A stretch of 64,000 nt of DNA from Auriscalpium vulgare (lineage: Eukaryota; Basidiomycota; Agaricomycetes; Russulales; Auriscalpiaceae): positions 620,001-684,000 of the forward strand of contig JAHBBC010000007.1 in NCBI GenBank assembly GCA_019915015.1, in the 5' to 3' direction. Both the position numbers and the translations under genes were made by a program. The notes beneath the pieces were generated by a model, which saw only the letters and a program-made list of their open reading frames with translations, was not told where the DNA came from and did not search any database. Positions 34,478 through 47,840 of the stretch are shown here, piece by piece. How positions within the stretch are numbered: position 1 is the first letter of the stretch; the number at the start of each line of letters is the position of its first letter.

Positions 34478-35250
34478 ACAGTATCTGTGCTCGACACTAT
34501 CGACGTCCAATGGCCCCAGGACAGCACTTTCACTCTCCCTTTGCATGCTCCCCAGCACACTATACCCTATAATCTGCCCGTCCTTCCCACTATGTTCACT
34601 ATGCTGTCCCCGAGGTACACTTGGCGACGGGAATCATTCGTATGGCATACTACCATTGCGCATTGTATTCAAAACCCGCATCTTCGCTCGCTTTATCTTT
34701 CGTGTTTTCTGTTGAAATTCTGTGAACAATTGCTTGGTTGTCCCGCATTTGTACAGCGTACTTCTCAACCCATGGTCTCCTATCCCCAGTACCTCATCTG
34801 TTTAATCACCATCTCGTCGCACACTTATTTGTCTGTTTCTGTAGTTATTCTGCGCAATCTGAAGGCGTTGCTTGAGGTTCTTACAAGTGGCAGTACGGAC
34901 GTGCTGTAACGTTGTGTGATGTACATACGTGACCTCGCGAGGCTGGCCGGCAAAGGACGTTCCTGTATATGTACATGTGTCTAGAAGTCAATATGAGGTG
35001 TTCGTTGAAGCCGCTCAGAAACAGCACTGTCTACGATGTGACCTCCGGCAAGAACACTGCAGGAAAGAGCAGAAGCCGAGGCTCACGGGCAAAATAAGAC
35101 ATCGTTGCTCACGAGTCCACCGGCTTGCACGAGACATGCAAATGCTCGCCCGGAAAACAAGGGATATAGTGCTCGTGGAACCTAAAGTCCGGCGTCCTTC
35201 AATGAAGGTCCTGTCAGCCCGAGGGTATATTGTGCCCATAAATCCACAGC
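34478..35250. other. Convergent 3' region between the Pumilio and P450 genes
   Basis: 773 bp between gene ends. The first part is T-rich and fits a long Pumilio 3' untranslated region. Open frames on both strands lack motifs. Confidence 0.45.
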
Positions 35251-37118
35251 TCACCGGGTGGGGTCCAGGGTCACCTCAAAGCGGCGGAAGACATGGGCGA
35301 TCGCAATGTACAGCTCGCAGTACGCCAAACTATACAAAACGGAAGTGCGCATCTAGCTTCAGCACGGCGTACTACAATAAGAGAGCGCGATGCTTACTTG
35401 ATTCCAATACAGCTCCGCGGACCCTTCGAAAAGACGATGAGATAGTGCTCGAGGGCCTTGGCATCCTCGCCGAGCCAGCGTTCGGGCAGGAACTCGTTCG
35501 GGCGCTCAAATATAGCTTCGTTATGCTGGACGAAGGTGAAGCATTGTGATACTGCCGTCTGTAAGGAACGTCAGACGCGCTCGGACGAGCTAGGAACAAG
35601 GCAAGCTCACTCCGCCCGGTACAGGCATTCCTGCTATGACTGCGCCCTCTGGAGGCACGATGCGCGGGAAGGCTGCGCCGCCGGGGAACATCCGGAGGCC
35701 CTCTTTCAGCAACGCCGTCTGAGAAAGACGTCAGTTCCAGGAATAACGACGGCGCGCTTAGCAATGCACCAGGTACGGAAGCTTCTCCAGGTCCTCATAA
35801 CGCGGCGTCTCGTCAAGGACAGGCCACGCCGCGCGCAGCTCGGCCTGCAGCCTTTCCTGAACAGCCGGTGTGCGGACCACATTGTACATGACCACCGTCA
35901 GCGTGATGCCGACGGTGTCAGTGCCTCCGCTGAGGAGCACCTGCGCTTCGTGGAAGAGGCTCAATTTGGAGGGCAGCGGGCGGCCCTTGTGGGCCGCGGG
36001 GTCAAGCAACGCGTGGTAGACGATCTGGTGTGGCGCAGTTTCAAGCTCGCTGGGGTTGCGCACGATATCGTCGATTTGCTTCCGCATCGTCTGCGTGCGT
36101 GTTGACTCTCAGTTAGCAGCTCGACCTGGAGGACACAGGTACACGCACGTCCTGCAGACACAGGAGGGCCATCATCGGCCGCGAGCCGACGGCGTGCACG
36201 AGCCAGCGCGGCGTGTTGCGGATGCACCACACGATGACACTGGACTGCTTACCGTATGATAGGCCGGGCAGTACTTCCTCGGCACCGTGCACGAGCTCCG
36301 CGTGGAAGTCGGGCGCAGACGTAGTTTCTACGGGGCGAGCGTAGCAGAACGATGTGATCACGTCCATTGCGAAGCACTTGAATCCGAGGGACAGATCGCT
36401 GAACTTCCCTGGGGGTTGGTGAGTACTACTGCGCAGGGATGCAGAGGAGCAGGGTCCATGCCTTGCGTATACTGGGTATCGAGGGCATTACAGAGCACGT
36501 CAACCTGGGCACGCACGGTCAACAGGGCTCTTGCAACATGAGCAGAGGAGAAACCTTACGCGCGCCAGGACCACACTCTGTAGGCTGACGATGGCCGAGC
36601 GGGAAAATATCGGACTGAGCACTTCTCTTCGCTGCTTGGCCTCGTGGTATGGGAAGCACAGGGACGACAAGCCCATGTCGAACGCGCGATAAAGGTGGTT
36701 GTCTTTCTCCCATTTGTTGTTCACGCTGTATATGTCGTGAAAGGCTTCTGGGTTGGCGAAGTGGATCTGGTGAAAATAATAATATAAGCAATTTAGCGTT
36801 GATCTCCTGCACATTGGAAGCACCTCTCTGGGCGTGAGGCGGATAACGTCGCCTGATTATGTGGCGAGGGTGTCAACGTGGCCGTTTTCCTCAACAATGA
36901 GAGATACGATGCGCACCGTATTGAGCATGTAATTGATACCGAATATCAGAAAGTGACACGCCCTCCCATAGTTCTTTGTAGGCGAGCCAGAGTTGGGTAG
37001 CTGCTGCCCAGCGTGGTCCCGGAACGTGAGCGAGTGGGTGGAAATAGAGATTGTACACCACCCGCCAAAGACTCCAAACGAGTACGCCGAGAACGGCTAC
37101 TTGAGCAGATTCAAGCAT
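35251..37118 (-). CDS. Cytochrome P450 monooxygenase
   Basis: Haem-thiolate monooxygenase, anchored in the ER membrane by the N-terminal segment VAVLGVLVWSLWRVVYNLYF after ATG 37118 and followed by the Pro-rich hinge HPLAHVPGPRW. All diagnostic parts are present: I-helix LLSGGTDTVGITL, K-helix KEGLR (ExxR), FLPERW, and the haem loop FSKGPRSCIG with the Cys ligand. The last intron joins CIGIN to LAYCELYIAIAHVFRRFEV, and the protein ends VTLDPTR at 35251. About nine exons, roughly 500 residues. It resembles the fungal CYP families expanded in Agaricomycetes, but family and substrate cannot be assigned. No backbone biosynthetic gene lies nearby. Confidence 0.9.
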
Positions 37119-37566
37119 CGAACGCTTCAGCTCGGAGTGAGAGTCAAAGAGTTTGTGGTGCGTTGGCCGAGAAAAGAGGGATTAAGAGGCAACTGACTAC
37201 CGATGTCACCATCGATGTCATGAATGTGGGCCACGGTCATTCGATTCAGTCTATCTATAGTGTGACATCGGAATGGACCAACCGTCATCTCAGGTAGGGA
37301 CACGGAAGGCGGAAATCAGATCCGGGGAAGGAGACACGAGAGCTCCGGCCTGCATAGGATTGCCGCTGAGTGCGAGATAATTAGGTGCATTCCAAAAGCC
37401 GGACGCAGCAAGATGCCAGATGAGCGGAATCCAGATTCCGAGTACAAGAAGATAGTGGCTCATGGAATGCCAAGAGATATGTCAATGCTAGAGGGAATGT
37501 AGCATTTTACCGGACGGCGCCAATAGGGCAGGACCGGCTTACTAGTGGAAAGAGTCAAAATGTACT
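37119..37566. other. Intergenic stretch upstream of the P450 gene
   Basis: 448 bp between the P450 start and the tRNA-Lys 3' end. A tctata element at about 37253 could be part of the P450 promoter on the minus strand. Nothing else was recognised. Confidence 0.4.
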
Positions 37567-37651
37567 AGCCCACCGCGAGGGTCGAACTCGCAGCCTTCAG
37601 ATGCCTTGCCTAGTAAGAGTCTGACGCTCTATCCGATTGAGCTAGGCGGGC
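37567..37651 (-). tRNA. tRNA-Lys(CUU) with an 11-nt intron
   Basis: On the minus strand the acceptor arm GCCCGCC pairs with GGTGGGC (one G-T pair). The D stem is GCTC/GAGC, the T arm GCGAG-TTCGACC-CTCGC. The anticodon stem TCAGA/TCTGA encloses CTCTTA, an 11-nt intron and A, giving anticodon CTT. The discriminator is U, as in the yeast Lys(CUU) tRNA I recall. Internal A and B boxes are intact. Its 3' end is 448 bp from the P450 start. Confidence 0.93.
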
Positions 37652-37884
37652 GATATGACAAGTTGTTGTTGAGGCAATACATATGCGTAAGAGAGCTTTC
37701 GGCACCCGCCGCCGCAAACTCTAAATGGATGACCTGTACAGTTCTCGGAATCGACCACTCCCACACCGTCAACAGTGACGGCGCGTACACCGACGCTATC
37801 CTCCGTGCTCCAGCCAACGTATGCCCTGCCGCCGGATCTCCTACCTGCTTATAGTGACCCATTGATCTAGTTTCACCATTCAAA

Positions 37885-38168
37885 ATGACCCACGACGCTG
37901 TCTGGTTCTCTCGCCCCCGCAAGTACGGCAAGGGCAGCCGTCAATGGTGCGCCTGTCGTCTGTACACTTCGAGAGGATGCTCACTGTATTTCCGCGACAC
38001 GCAGCCGCCTCTGTGCTCACCAAGCCGGTCTTATCCGCAAGTACGGTCTTGACCTGTGCCGTCAATGCTTCCGCGAGAAATCTGCTGCCATTGGGTTCGT
38101 CAAGGTGCGTGATAGTCTGATATGCCACGGCTGCCTACTCAATGGTACTTTTCACGTAGAACCGGTAA
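37885..38168 (+). CDS. RPS29: 40S ribosomal protein S29 (uS14)
   Basis: Small zinc-binding ribosomal protein. ATG 37885 gives [20 protein letters not shown]; a 58-nt intron (37947-38004) splits a Cys codon, and the next exon gives [20 protein letters not shown] then [14 protein letters not shown]. The two C-x2-C pairs of the zinc site are present. A second intron (38105-38159) leads to a 9-nt exon coding Asn-Arg-stop. Total 56 residues, the normal family length. The gene is too short and too split to appear as one open frame. tRNA-Lys lies 233 bp upstream in the opposite orientation. Confidence 0.95.
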
Positions 38169-38425
38169 AGCAGGCGTGTTCCGCGCATCATCTCTCTTGT
38201 CGCTTTCGCTCCGGCCGCTTTGTATGTCATGTTGTATGCACCATGACAATCCCGCATGCTTGAAACTCAATATTGTGTGATGTGGAATCGGACTGCCGCT
38301 AGTTTTTGCTTAACTGCAAGCTCTACGCACACTTTCTGCCCTATACCAAGTACTGAAGTGTCCGAGACTCCAAGGTACAAACAAACAAGACAACATGCAT
38401 TACAGAGCAACAGAGAGCAAGTAAA

Positions 38426-41355
<2,930 letters not shown>

Positions 41356-41396
41356 GACAACTGCAGGTGGGGGACGGTTGGAACGAAGAGATCAGG

Positions 41397-41448
41397 ACGC
41401 GACGCTGGGCAGCAGGAAATGAGCTTTAGGGCAAGTCGTTACGCGAAA
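41397..41448. promoter_or_regulatory. Two MCB/SCB-like ACGCGA motifs upstream of MCM5
   Basis: ACGCGAC at 41397 and ACGCGAAA at 41441 lie 42 and 86 bp upstream of the MCM5 ATG. MBF/SBF-type factors bind such cores (ACGCGT, CGCGAAA) to drive G1/S expression of replication genes in fungi. The assignment is inferred from motif and gene identity. Confidence 0.45.
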
Positions 41449-41530
41449 TGCACGTGACCATTGGGCCTATGTCGTTCGACGTTCTCCATAGCTTCACGAT
41501 TACCGGGCAATTTGGCTCACATTCGCGCTT

Positions 41531-41590
41531 TGTTGCGTTCGTAATTGTCTGTTGTTTTGTTGCGTTCGTAATTGTCTGTTGTTTTGTTGC
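41531..41590. repeat. 27-bp tandem repeat, 2.2 copies
   Basis: Two identical 27-bp units (41531-41557 and 41558-41584) are followed by the first six bases of a third. The unit is T-rich and contains tgttgcgttcgtaattgtct. It lies 176 bp upstream of the MCM5 start, in the gap before tRNA-Thr. Nothing else of note was seen between 41591 and 41907 except a weak inverted repeat (ctcactggcagt / actgccagtggag) around 41702-41758. Confidence 0.9.
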
Positions 41591-41907
41591 TTTGTACCAA
41601 CGAGGTCCTGCCTGACGTAGCGTAGTTGGTATACATCACGCGTTTCACGTTTCACCTCGTACCCTACTGCTATCATCCACCCAAAAAACCTATTGCCCAA
41701 GCTCACTGGCAGTAGGGCGTATCTCTTTGAGGTCGTCGCTCAGTGACTGCCAGTGGAGTGTATGGCCTGGACACATCGGCCCAATGTGGCTCTATATGTA
41801 ATCCCATTGGCGGAATTGAAAGATGCGTATGAAGTGGATAGCTTGACTAGGACAACAGAACTAATGTAACAAAAGTTATAACTTAGATCAAAAAAGGTCT
41901 AAACAGT

Positions 41908-41997
41908 TTCCCGCTAGCCGATTTGAACGACTGACCTCGTCATTACGCAATCAACCTTGCTACTAGTGACGCGCTCTACCAACTGAGCTAAGAGGGA
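41908..41997 (-). tRNA. tRNA-Thr(AGU) with a 17-nt intron
   Basis: On the minus strand the D arm reads GCTC-AGTTGGTA-GAGC, the T arm AGTCG-TTCAAAT-CGGCT. The anticodon stem CGTCA/TGACG encloses CTAGTA, a 17-nt intron and A, giving anticodon AGT. The acceptor TCCCTCT pairs with AGCGGGA except for one T-C mismatch at the fifth pair. Both internal promoter boxes are recognisable. The mismatch and starting T slightly lower confidence that it is functional. Confidence 0.85.
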
Positions 41998-42231
41998 CTT
42001 GTTAAGAATCAGCATTATATCATCGGTAAGGAGAGGTAGTTATCCGATGCTAAGCATCACACCGAAACGGGCCCTCTAAGTATCGGGATTTGAGCTGTGG
42101 AAACGGAAGCTAGAAGTAGTAGGTACACCGCGTTCAGGCGGCGAGCAAAGGAGTTGAAAGAACCTCCACACTCCCGCCGGTCATCTCACACAGTTCTCAC
42201 ACTACCAGCACCAGACTCAAGGCCTCACACA

Positions 42232-43634
42232 ATGAGTAGCATGGATACAGACGATCTTCCGGTGGTCCTGCCTTCGAGCACGGTCTCTGGGCTCTCTCTG
42301 TCCATGTGAGTCCGAGAACGCGTGCGATCCATGCCCGTGCTTACCCCGGATTCTGCTCAGACACCCCTTGCCCATCCTCAACATATCCGAACATCTGACG
42401 CGTCTCCGGCTGCAGAAGAACACCAACCTTCCTTTCGGTGAGTTCTGGACGGTCCCCATCTGTTCACCTCTTAATTCTCGGCCTGGCGTGCAGTGCTTGG
42501 TGCGTTGCTGGGAACGCAGAACGGGCGCGATGTCGAGATCGTGAACACGTTCGAGGTAGCGGTGGAGGAGGGCGAAAAGGTTGACCATGGGTCACTGAAC
42601 AGCAGGAAAGACCAGTGTGCGTTTCCCGCCTTACGGAGAAGGTTCCTGACCAATGACTCCTGTGTGCAGACAAGCAGGTGTTTCCCTCCCTCGAATTCAT
42701 CGGCTGGTACACCGTGGCCACACAGCCAGCCTCACGACACATTGCCCTGCATGAACAGGTGCACGCCACGCTCCTCCATGATGAGCTTCCTCTCACCATG
42801 CATCATCCCAGTTCACCGCATACAGTTCGACGCCGCTCTTGCTGCTGCTTCAACCATCGAGCAGCGTCGGAGGGTCGGACCTCTCGTCACAACACCTGCC
42901 TTTGAAGGCTTATGAGCCAACGATCGAGATCCGCGACCGGCACTCGCGTTCGGTGTTTATCGAGGCGCCGTTCACGGTAGAGACTGGCGAGGCGGAGCGG
43001 ATTGCTGTCGATTGGACAGCCAGAGGCGGGGAAGGCGGCACTAGTCGTATGTTCTTTACACCGTCATCATCGTGGCTTTGCTTATAACTCCGCTGCAGTC
43101 GAGTCTCACCTTCATACGCAGCGAGCAGCTGTCAAGATGCTGCACGATCGTATCGTCGTACTCGTGGGGTACGTGAAGAGTGTCATAGCAGGTATGCAGC
43201 CTTGGCCGTCCGTCCTGCTTTGTTCTGATCTTGAGGGCGGCCAGGCACTGCATCGAAGGATCCTGCAGCGCTGCGATCGTTGACGGCTCTGATCGCCTCT
43301 CTGCCTGCGAGCGATAACAAAGGATTCCGAGAGGAGTTCGACACGGTGAGTGTTCCCTTACCGCCCCAAAAACGGTGAATGAATGGCCCACAGGAATACG
43401 AAGACGTGCAGCTGACGGCGTACCTCTCGACGCTGACGAACACCACGAATATACTTAACGATGTACGTAGCCGCCCCTACCATCCTTCAAAACATCGCTT
43501 ACACCCATCATTAGCTGGTGGACAAGCACCTCATTATGAGCTCTTCCGGGCGGGAGGATAGAACGCCAATGCTGAGCGGCCGGCGCAGGGGAGGCCAATC
43601 CAGGGGCTTGGGAGATTGGGATCGCATGCACTAA
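42232..43634 (+). CDS. CSN6: COP9 signalosome subunit 6
   Basis: Non-catalytic MPN-domain subunit of the COP9 signalosome, which removes Nedd8 from cullins and pairs with the catalytic Csn5. ATG 42232 gives MSSMDTDDLPVVLPSSTVSG. Exons joined across short introns read HPLPILNISEHLTRLRLQKN, VLGALLGTQNGRDVEIVNTF, VFPSLEFIGWYTVATQPAS, then EAERIAVDWTA, LHTQRAAVKMLHDRIVVLVG and the C-terminal YLSTLTNTTNILNDLVDKHL. No JAMM metal-binding motif is present, as expected for Csn6. The end is Gly/Arg-rich (SGRRRGGQSRGLGDW). The order and spacing of blocks match Csn6 better than the related eIF3f. Confidence 0.88.
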
Positions 43635-43786
43635 TATCGCAGCTGCATCACTACTATCGCAGCATTGTGGCCATTCGAGCATCGCTTGTGTCCCTAGTAA
43701 ACTCCACTTCTGTATCATACATTACAACCACATGTACTGTCCAAACCGCGACAAATTGACGCGACCCCAAGTCCAATAAGTTTGAG

Positions 43787-45478
43787 CTACGCCCGATCGC
43801 CCCTCGTAGAATCGCACAAATGCTAGAACGGAGTGAGTTGAAGACATTCCAAACACACCATTGAACCCTCACATTAAGTTTCTGAGCATGTGCCCACGCA
43901 TGGGTTTGGGTGCGACAGTTGTACCCGTACCTGCAGGAGAGGGCATTGTAAGCAGGAGTAGTCAATTCCGGTTGGCGTTTTGTCTTACCAGCAGTCTTCC
44001 TTGATGACGATGCCGTCTGCGGACATATGTGAGAGAAACATCTATGAGCACGCGGGAAACTCACCATCTTGCTTCCGATGTAACCACCAAAGATGCAGAT
44101 TGTTGGGCCAGAAAGTGCCGGTCAGGCACTGTGTGCATAACCAGGCGGACTTGGAGCCGTTCCAGTCGCCTAGGTTTGGACTTTCCTCGAAGATAGCATG
44201 CATCAGGGCAGAGAAATTGAAGTCATCCTTGGCCAGTTTCTGTTGCAGGAGCTGTGTCTCCACCGCGTTGCCTTTAAGGTTCCCTTGCAAATAGTGGATT
44301 AACTCCGAGGGCGACAGAACGCCACGAAGCATATCCCAGTCTGTGCGACACGATCAGCAGATGATGATATCAAACACGAAGGACGCACTAGTCTCGTTGT
44401 ACAATTCCAGCCCGCGGACTTCCTGGCACATCGAGCCTGGAAAAAAATCAGACGAAAGGCCAGAAGAAGTTGATATTGACTTGCATATGTCGTTCTCGCC
44501 AACGACGTCGTCAAGGATTGCCCTCCAATTCACGTCATTTCGTTCCAGATTCAACTGACCCATGGCGTCCCAGACAAAATTATTCAGGCTCTGTGGGTAC
44601 AATACGACCGTTCCTTGGTTGAACAGGGCGATGTTACGCGTCTCGATGACGTTCATCACATCGTCTAGAGCCAAAGTAAGAAGCATAGAGCGTTGGGAAT
44701 CTTAGAGGACTGGATCATGAGTCCCCTTGCAGAGTGCCTGTGTGGATATAAGCGCACCTGCATGAGGATGGTCCACAGAGCGATAGAAACCTGCGAGCGT
44801 CTCCGCTAGGAACATGAAAAAGGCGGCGAGCTCTCGCTTCTGTTCGACTTGCAAAATGTGATTCGCCAGATATTGCTTTTGCTTCTGGATGAGCTCATCT
44901 CGTTCGGCGTTCGAGGGTTCGGGCTCATCGTCGTCCCATCCGTCGTCGTCGATGGGGTCCGCCTCATCGGTCTCTCTCCATTGCTTGCCAAAACGTGCTT
45001 GATAAATCCAATAGTGGAACAGAGCGCGCTGGAAACGGAATGACTCAGACTCAGAGAGGGCGCTCGCGTTGCGAGAGCGGTCTTTATGTCTAGATAGCTA
45101 GTCTGTCTTCTGGGGCATAGCCTTAGTTGCAAGGACATACCTTCTACTAAACATTATCTCATACGCCTTCACTGTGGTGGCTACTGACTCCAGAGCACGC
45201 GCCACACGCCAGTCGGATACGGCAGTCTCGGGCCCCTCATCATTCAGCAACGGAGACTGGGCATCCGCACCCGCGTGCTTGAGACGGACAATACGGATGG
45301 CCTCTGAAAGATGCGGGCCGAGCTGATAATGTGCCACGGCAGTCATGATAGACGTCGGTCGGGCTTCGAAGACGCCATGAACATGCTGGGAGACTTGTAT
45401 TGTTGACCACAATGTCGAGAAGTCGGGCAGGGACGTCAAGATGATATCCACGACGTCTAAGGAGAGGCGGTCAAACAT
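43787..45478 (-). CDS. F-box domain protein of a basidiomycete family
   Basis: ATG 45478 opens directly with an F-box-like motif (MFDRLSLDVVDIILTSLPDF, then LWSTIQVSQHVHGVFEARPT). Such proteins recruit substrates to SCF ligases through Skp1. The middle has ALFHYWIYQARFG, an acidic stretch and FFMFLAETLAGFYRSV. The C-terminal part has FNFSALMHAIFEESPNLGDW, KSAWLCTQCL, and DCWYGYNCRTQTHAWAHAQK. A 50-nt intron leads to a short last exon HLCDSTRGDRA. The clustered Cys/His residues (CTQC, C, C, H, H, C) suggest a C-terminal zinc site. Substrate unknown. It converges with CSN6, 152 bp apart. Confidence 0.8.
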
Positions 45479-45714
45479 CTACGTTGAAATCCAAGGGCGT
45501 GGACGATGTCAATGAGGGGAGGCTGGTGGTGGGCAGTGATGGAGACAGGGTGGTGACTCGCGGGCGCGCTCCCGCACAGTCCCGCACGCGTCGTAAACCT
45601 CACACCACGTGATACAATACGCGCCCGCCGCCCGCCGCCCGCCACGCGTCCCACGGCCACCGGCCGCTTGCCGTGTTCCAATAAATAGTACACGCCCCTT
45701 TTAACTCGACCGCC

Positions 45715-46547
45715 ATGTCGCACCCAGAGACTCTGACTGTCGGAAGCCTGCTCGATCTTGCTACACTCCAGGGCGCATACAGCCTTGGATACGCCTTTAT
45801 CTTCGGGACCTGTGAGCGAATATGCAGTTGCAACCGTGATACGGCTGCTCACGTCTGCACCATGTCTCAGCCCTCTGGGTCACATTTGTAGGAGGTATAG
45901 TCGCCACGTCACCCCATGGTTCCAGGGCTGACCAGTCTCTTCTTCGGCTTAGGGACCATTGCGTACAAGACTCTGCGTGAGCACCTCGGCCGTGTGTCGT
46001 AAACTACCCCTCATTTTCCCTACCCTTAGCCAGGCAACAGTTCGGGGCCTTTCAGCATAAAGTCTTCGCTATCTATTTCAATCTCAATATGGTGATAACG
46101 ACGGGGTTGCTCTCAACATGGATCCTGACGCACCCCGATGTCCTGGTCCACTACAAGCGCCCCACCGTCCCAAACGTCGCGCAGGCGTACACTCTCATTA
46201 CTGCCCTGCTGTCCGCCGCTCTCAACTCCTTCGTCATTGGTCCGTTGACCAGCAAGTCAGTGACATTGTCTGCACCTTGTGACCTTCACTGACGCCACCT
46301 CCTTAGGACTATGTTCGCGCGCTTTCAGCAGGAAAAGGATGAATCCAAGACCTACAATGAGCCTGGCGTAAGATTGAGAGTGCCTATATTTTGATCAGTG
46401 CCTTATACTTCCATGCAGGTTTCCGATGCCATGAAAGCCTTGAACAAGAAATTTGGGCGTCTGCACGCGTACAGCGAGATCTTCAACCTCGCGGCTTTCC
46501 TTGCCCTCGCCTTCCATGGTGTCTGGATCGGTAACCACGGCATTTAG
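45715..46547 (+). CDS. TMEM205-like (DUF4149) four-helix membrane protein
   Basis: Small integral membrane protein. ATG 45715 gives MSHPETLTVGSLLDLATLQG. Joining exons through a GTATAG donor gives SLWVTFVGGTIAYKTLPRQQ then FGAFQHKVFAIYFNLN, the family signature. Further helices are MVITTGLLSTWIL, AYTLITALLSAALNSFVIG and IFNLAAFLALAFHGVWIG. An alternative donor GTAGGA lies 6 nt upstream. A CCAATAAATAG element sits about 30 bp before the ATG and may serve as the core promoter. The human relative TMEM205 has been linked to metal-drug resistance, but no function in fungi is evident from this locus. Confidence 0.85.
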
Positions 46548-46822
46548 GCCAATAGGATTGGGAGTCCGTCTATCTTTTGGAGGTCACAATGTATGTATGT
46601 ATGTCCTGCAATGACTAGTCTTTGAAAAGATAGTCGTTCAATACGTAGCATGGAAACATCTCACACCGGAAAATATATAGGTCCTCTCATGTCGCATCAC
46701 TGGTGGAATTACTTTCATAATTAGTCGCCACAAGCGCACGCGACCTGGCAAGATCAGTGGGCATATATGTACATATCGCCCCTCAGCTTTTAGCACAACG
46801 AGTACAAGTAAAGCAAATACAA

Positions 46823-47724
46823 TCATGCGCCCACGCTCTCCATACTGGGAAGAAAGCCCTCCTTCAAGCTTCTCTCCAGTTTCCTGACCTCTTCTGTCGA
46901 AGTCGCCTTCGCGATAGCCTCCTTCACCTTGTCCGCCTCCTCTTTGGACATCAGCCGCCCCGGCTTCACCTGTGTCGCAACAGGTCGGGGCTCGTCGGTT
47001 GTGGTGGCTTGTTTTGTCGAGTGTGTCGACACCGTCGTGGACAGTGCCGTGCCGAGCGAGTTCAGCAGTCCGTCGCCAGTGAGGAAAAGACCCTTCGCGA
47101 CTTCACGTTCCTGCGACGCATTGGTATTGGATATTCGGGCGCAGCAGAACCAGGATGCGCACCTTGTCACGGATACGCTGAAAATCTAGAACTCTTAGCC
47201 CTGGTAATCTCCAGGCAAGCCATTCGCGATACCATTTCTTTTCCCGCACGGGGTTGCCCAACAGACTCAGGTATTTCAACCCCTTCACCTCCCGCAGCGG
47301 CTCCAGATCCCCGAGCTCTTGGATATTGTTGTTCGTGAGCACAAGTGTGGTGAGATTGGGTGCCGAAAGGTGTAATGAGGGAGAGATCGATGTTATTCGG
47401 TTATTGGCAAGGAGCAGGGTGTGAAGGCGCCGGAGCAGAGGCAGGTTCCCCAACACGACGAGGGAGTTATCTGTGAAATCTATCGCATCGTGCTGGTCCT
47501 GCAATATAACGCAAGCTCAGAACCTAGCCAGAAACGCGACAGACGGGCTCATACCTTGGTAACACCAAGGTTTTCGATTGCGGGGATTTTGTAGCCTGTG
47601 AGCCAAGTTGATGAGAGCCTGGAGGGAGGGCGACGTGCAGCGTACCTCGAAGATCGAGCTGGCGCTCCTTGACGGGGTTGAGCGCGGACGCTGCCTGCGC
47701 GATGAGTTCGGGCGTGAGCTTCAT
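46823..47724 (-). CDS. LEA1: U2 snRNP protein A' (Lea1)
   Basis: Leucine-rich-repeat protein of the U2 snRNP that pairs with U2B'' on U2 snRNA. ATG 47724 gives MKLTPELIAQAASALNPVKE, the conserved start. LRR blocks follow: IPAIENLGVTKDQHDAIDF, LPLLRRLHTLLLANNRI, LTTLVLTNNNIQELGDLEPL, LKYLSLLGNPVREKKWYREW and LPGLRVLDFQRI. A 50-52 nt intron joins IRDK to EREVAKGLF. The C-terminal tail has MSKEEADKVKEAIAKATS. About 260 residues over four exons. Its start codon is 116 bp from the divergent SAC1 start. Confidence 0.93.
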
Positions 47725-47840
47725 GGCCGTGCGAGGATGAACATGCGTGCAGAGAGGCAGTCGTGTGGCTGCAGCGGGCCGTTTAGCGCCCGACGTGTAG
47801 AGGCGCGTTTGCGGCCGTCAGCCTCTCCCTCCACTACACC

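Noticed and set aside
41702..41758. A possible additional tRNA or snoRNA near the MCM5 upstream region
   Set aside because: Only a weak inverted repeat is present. No D or T arm, anticodon loop or box C/D or H/ACA pattern could be built.
42232..43634. eIF3f as the identity of the MPN protein
   Set aside because: The order of HPLPILNISEHLTRLR, VLGALLGTQNGRDVEIVNTF and the AAVKMLHDRIVVLVGYVK helix matches Csn6 better than eIF3f.
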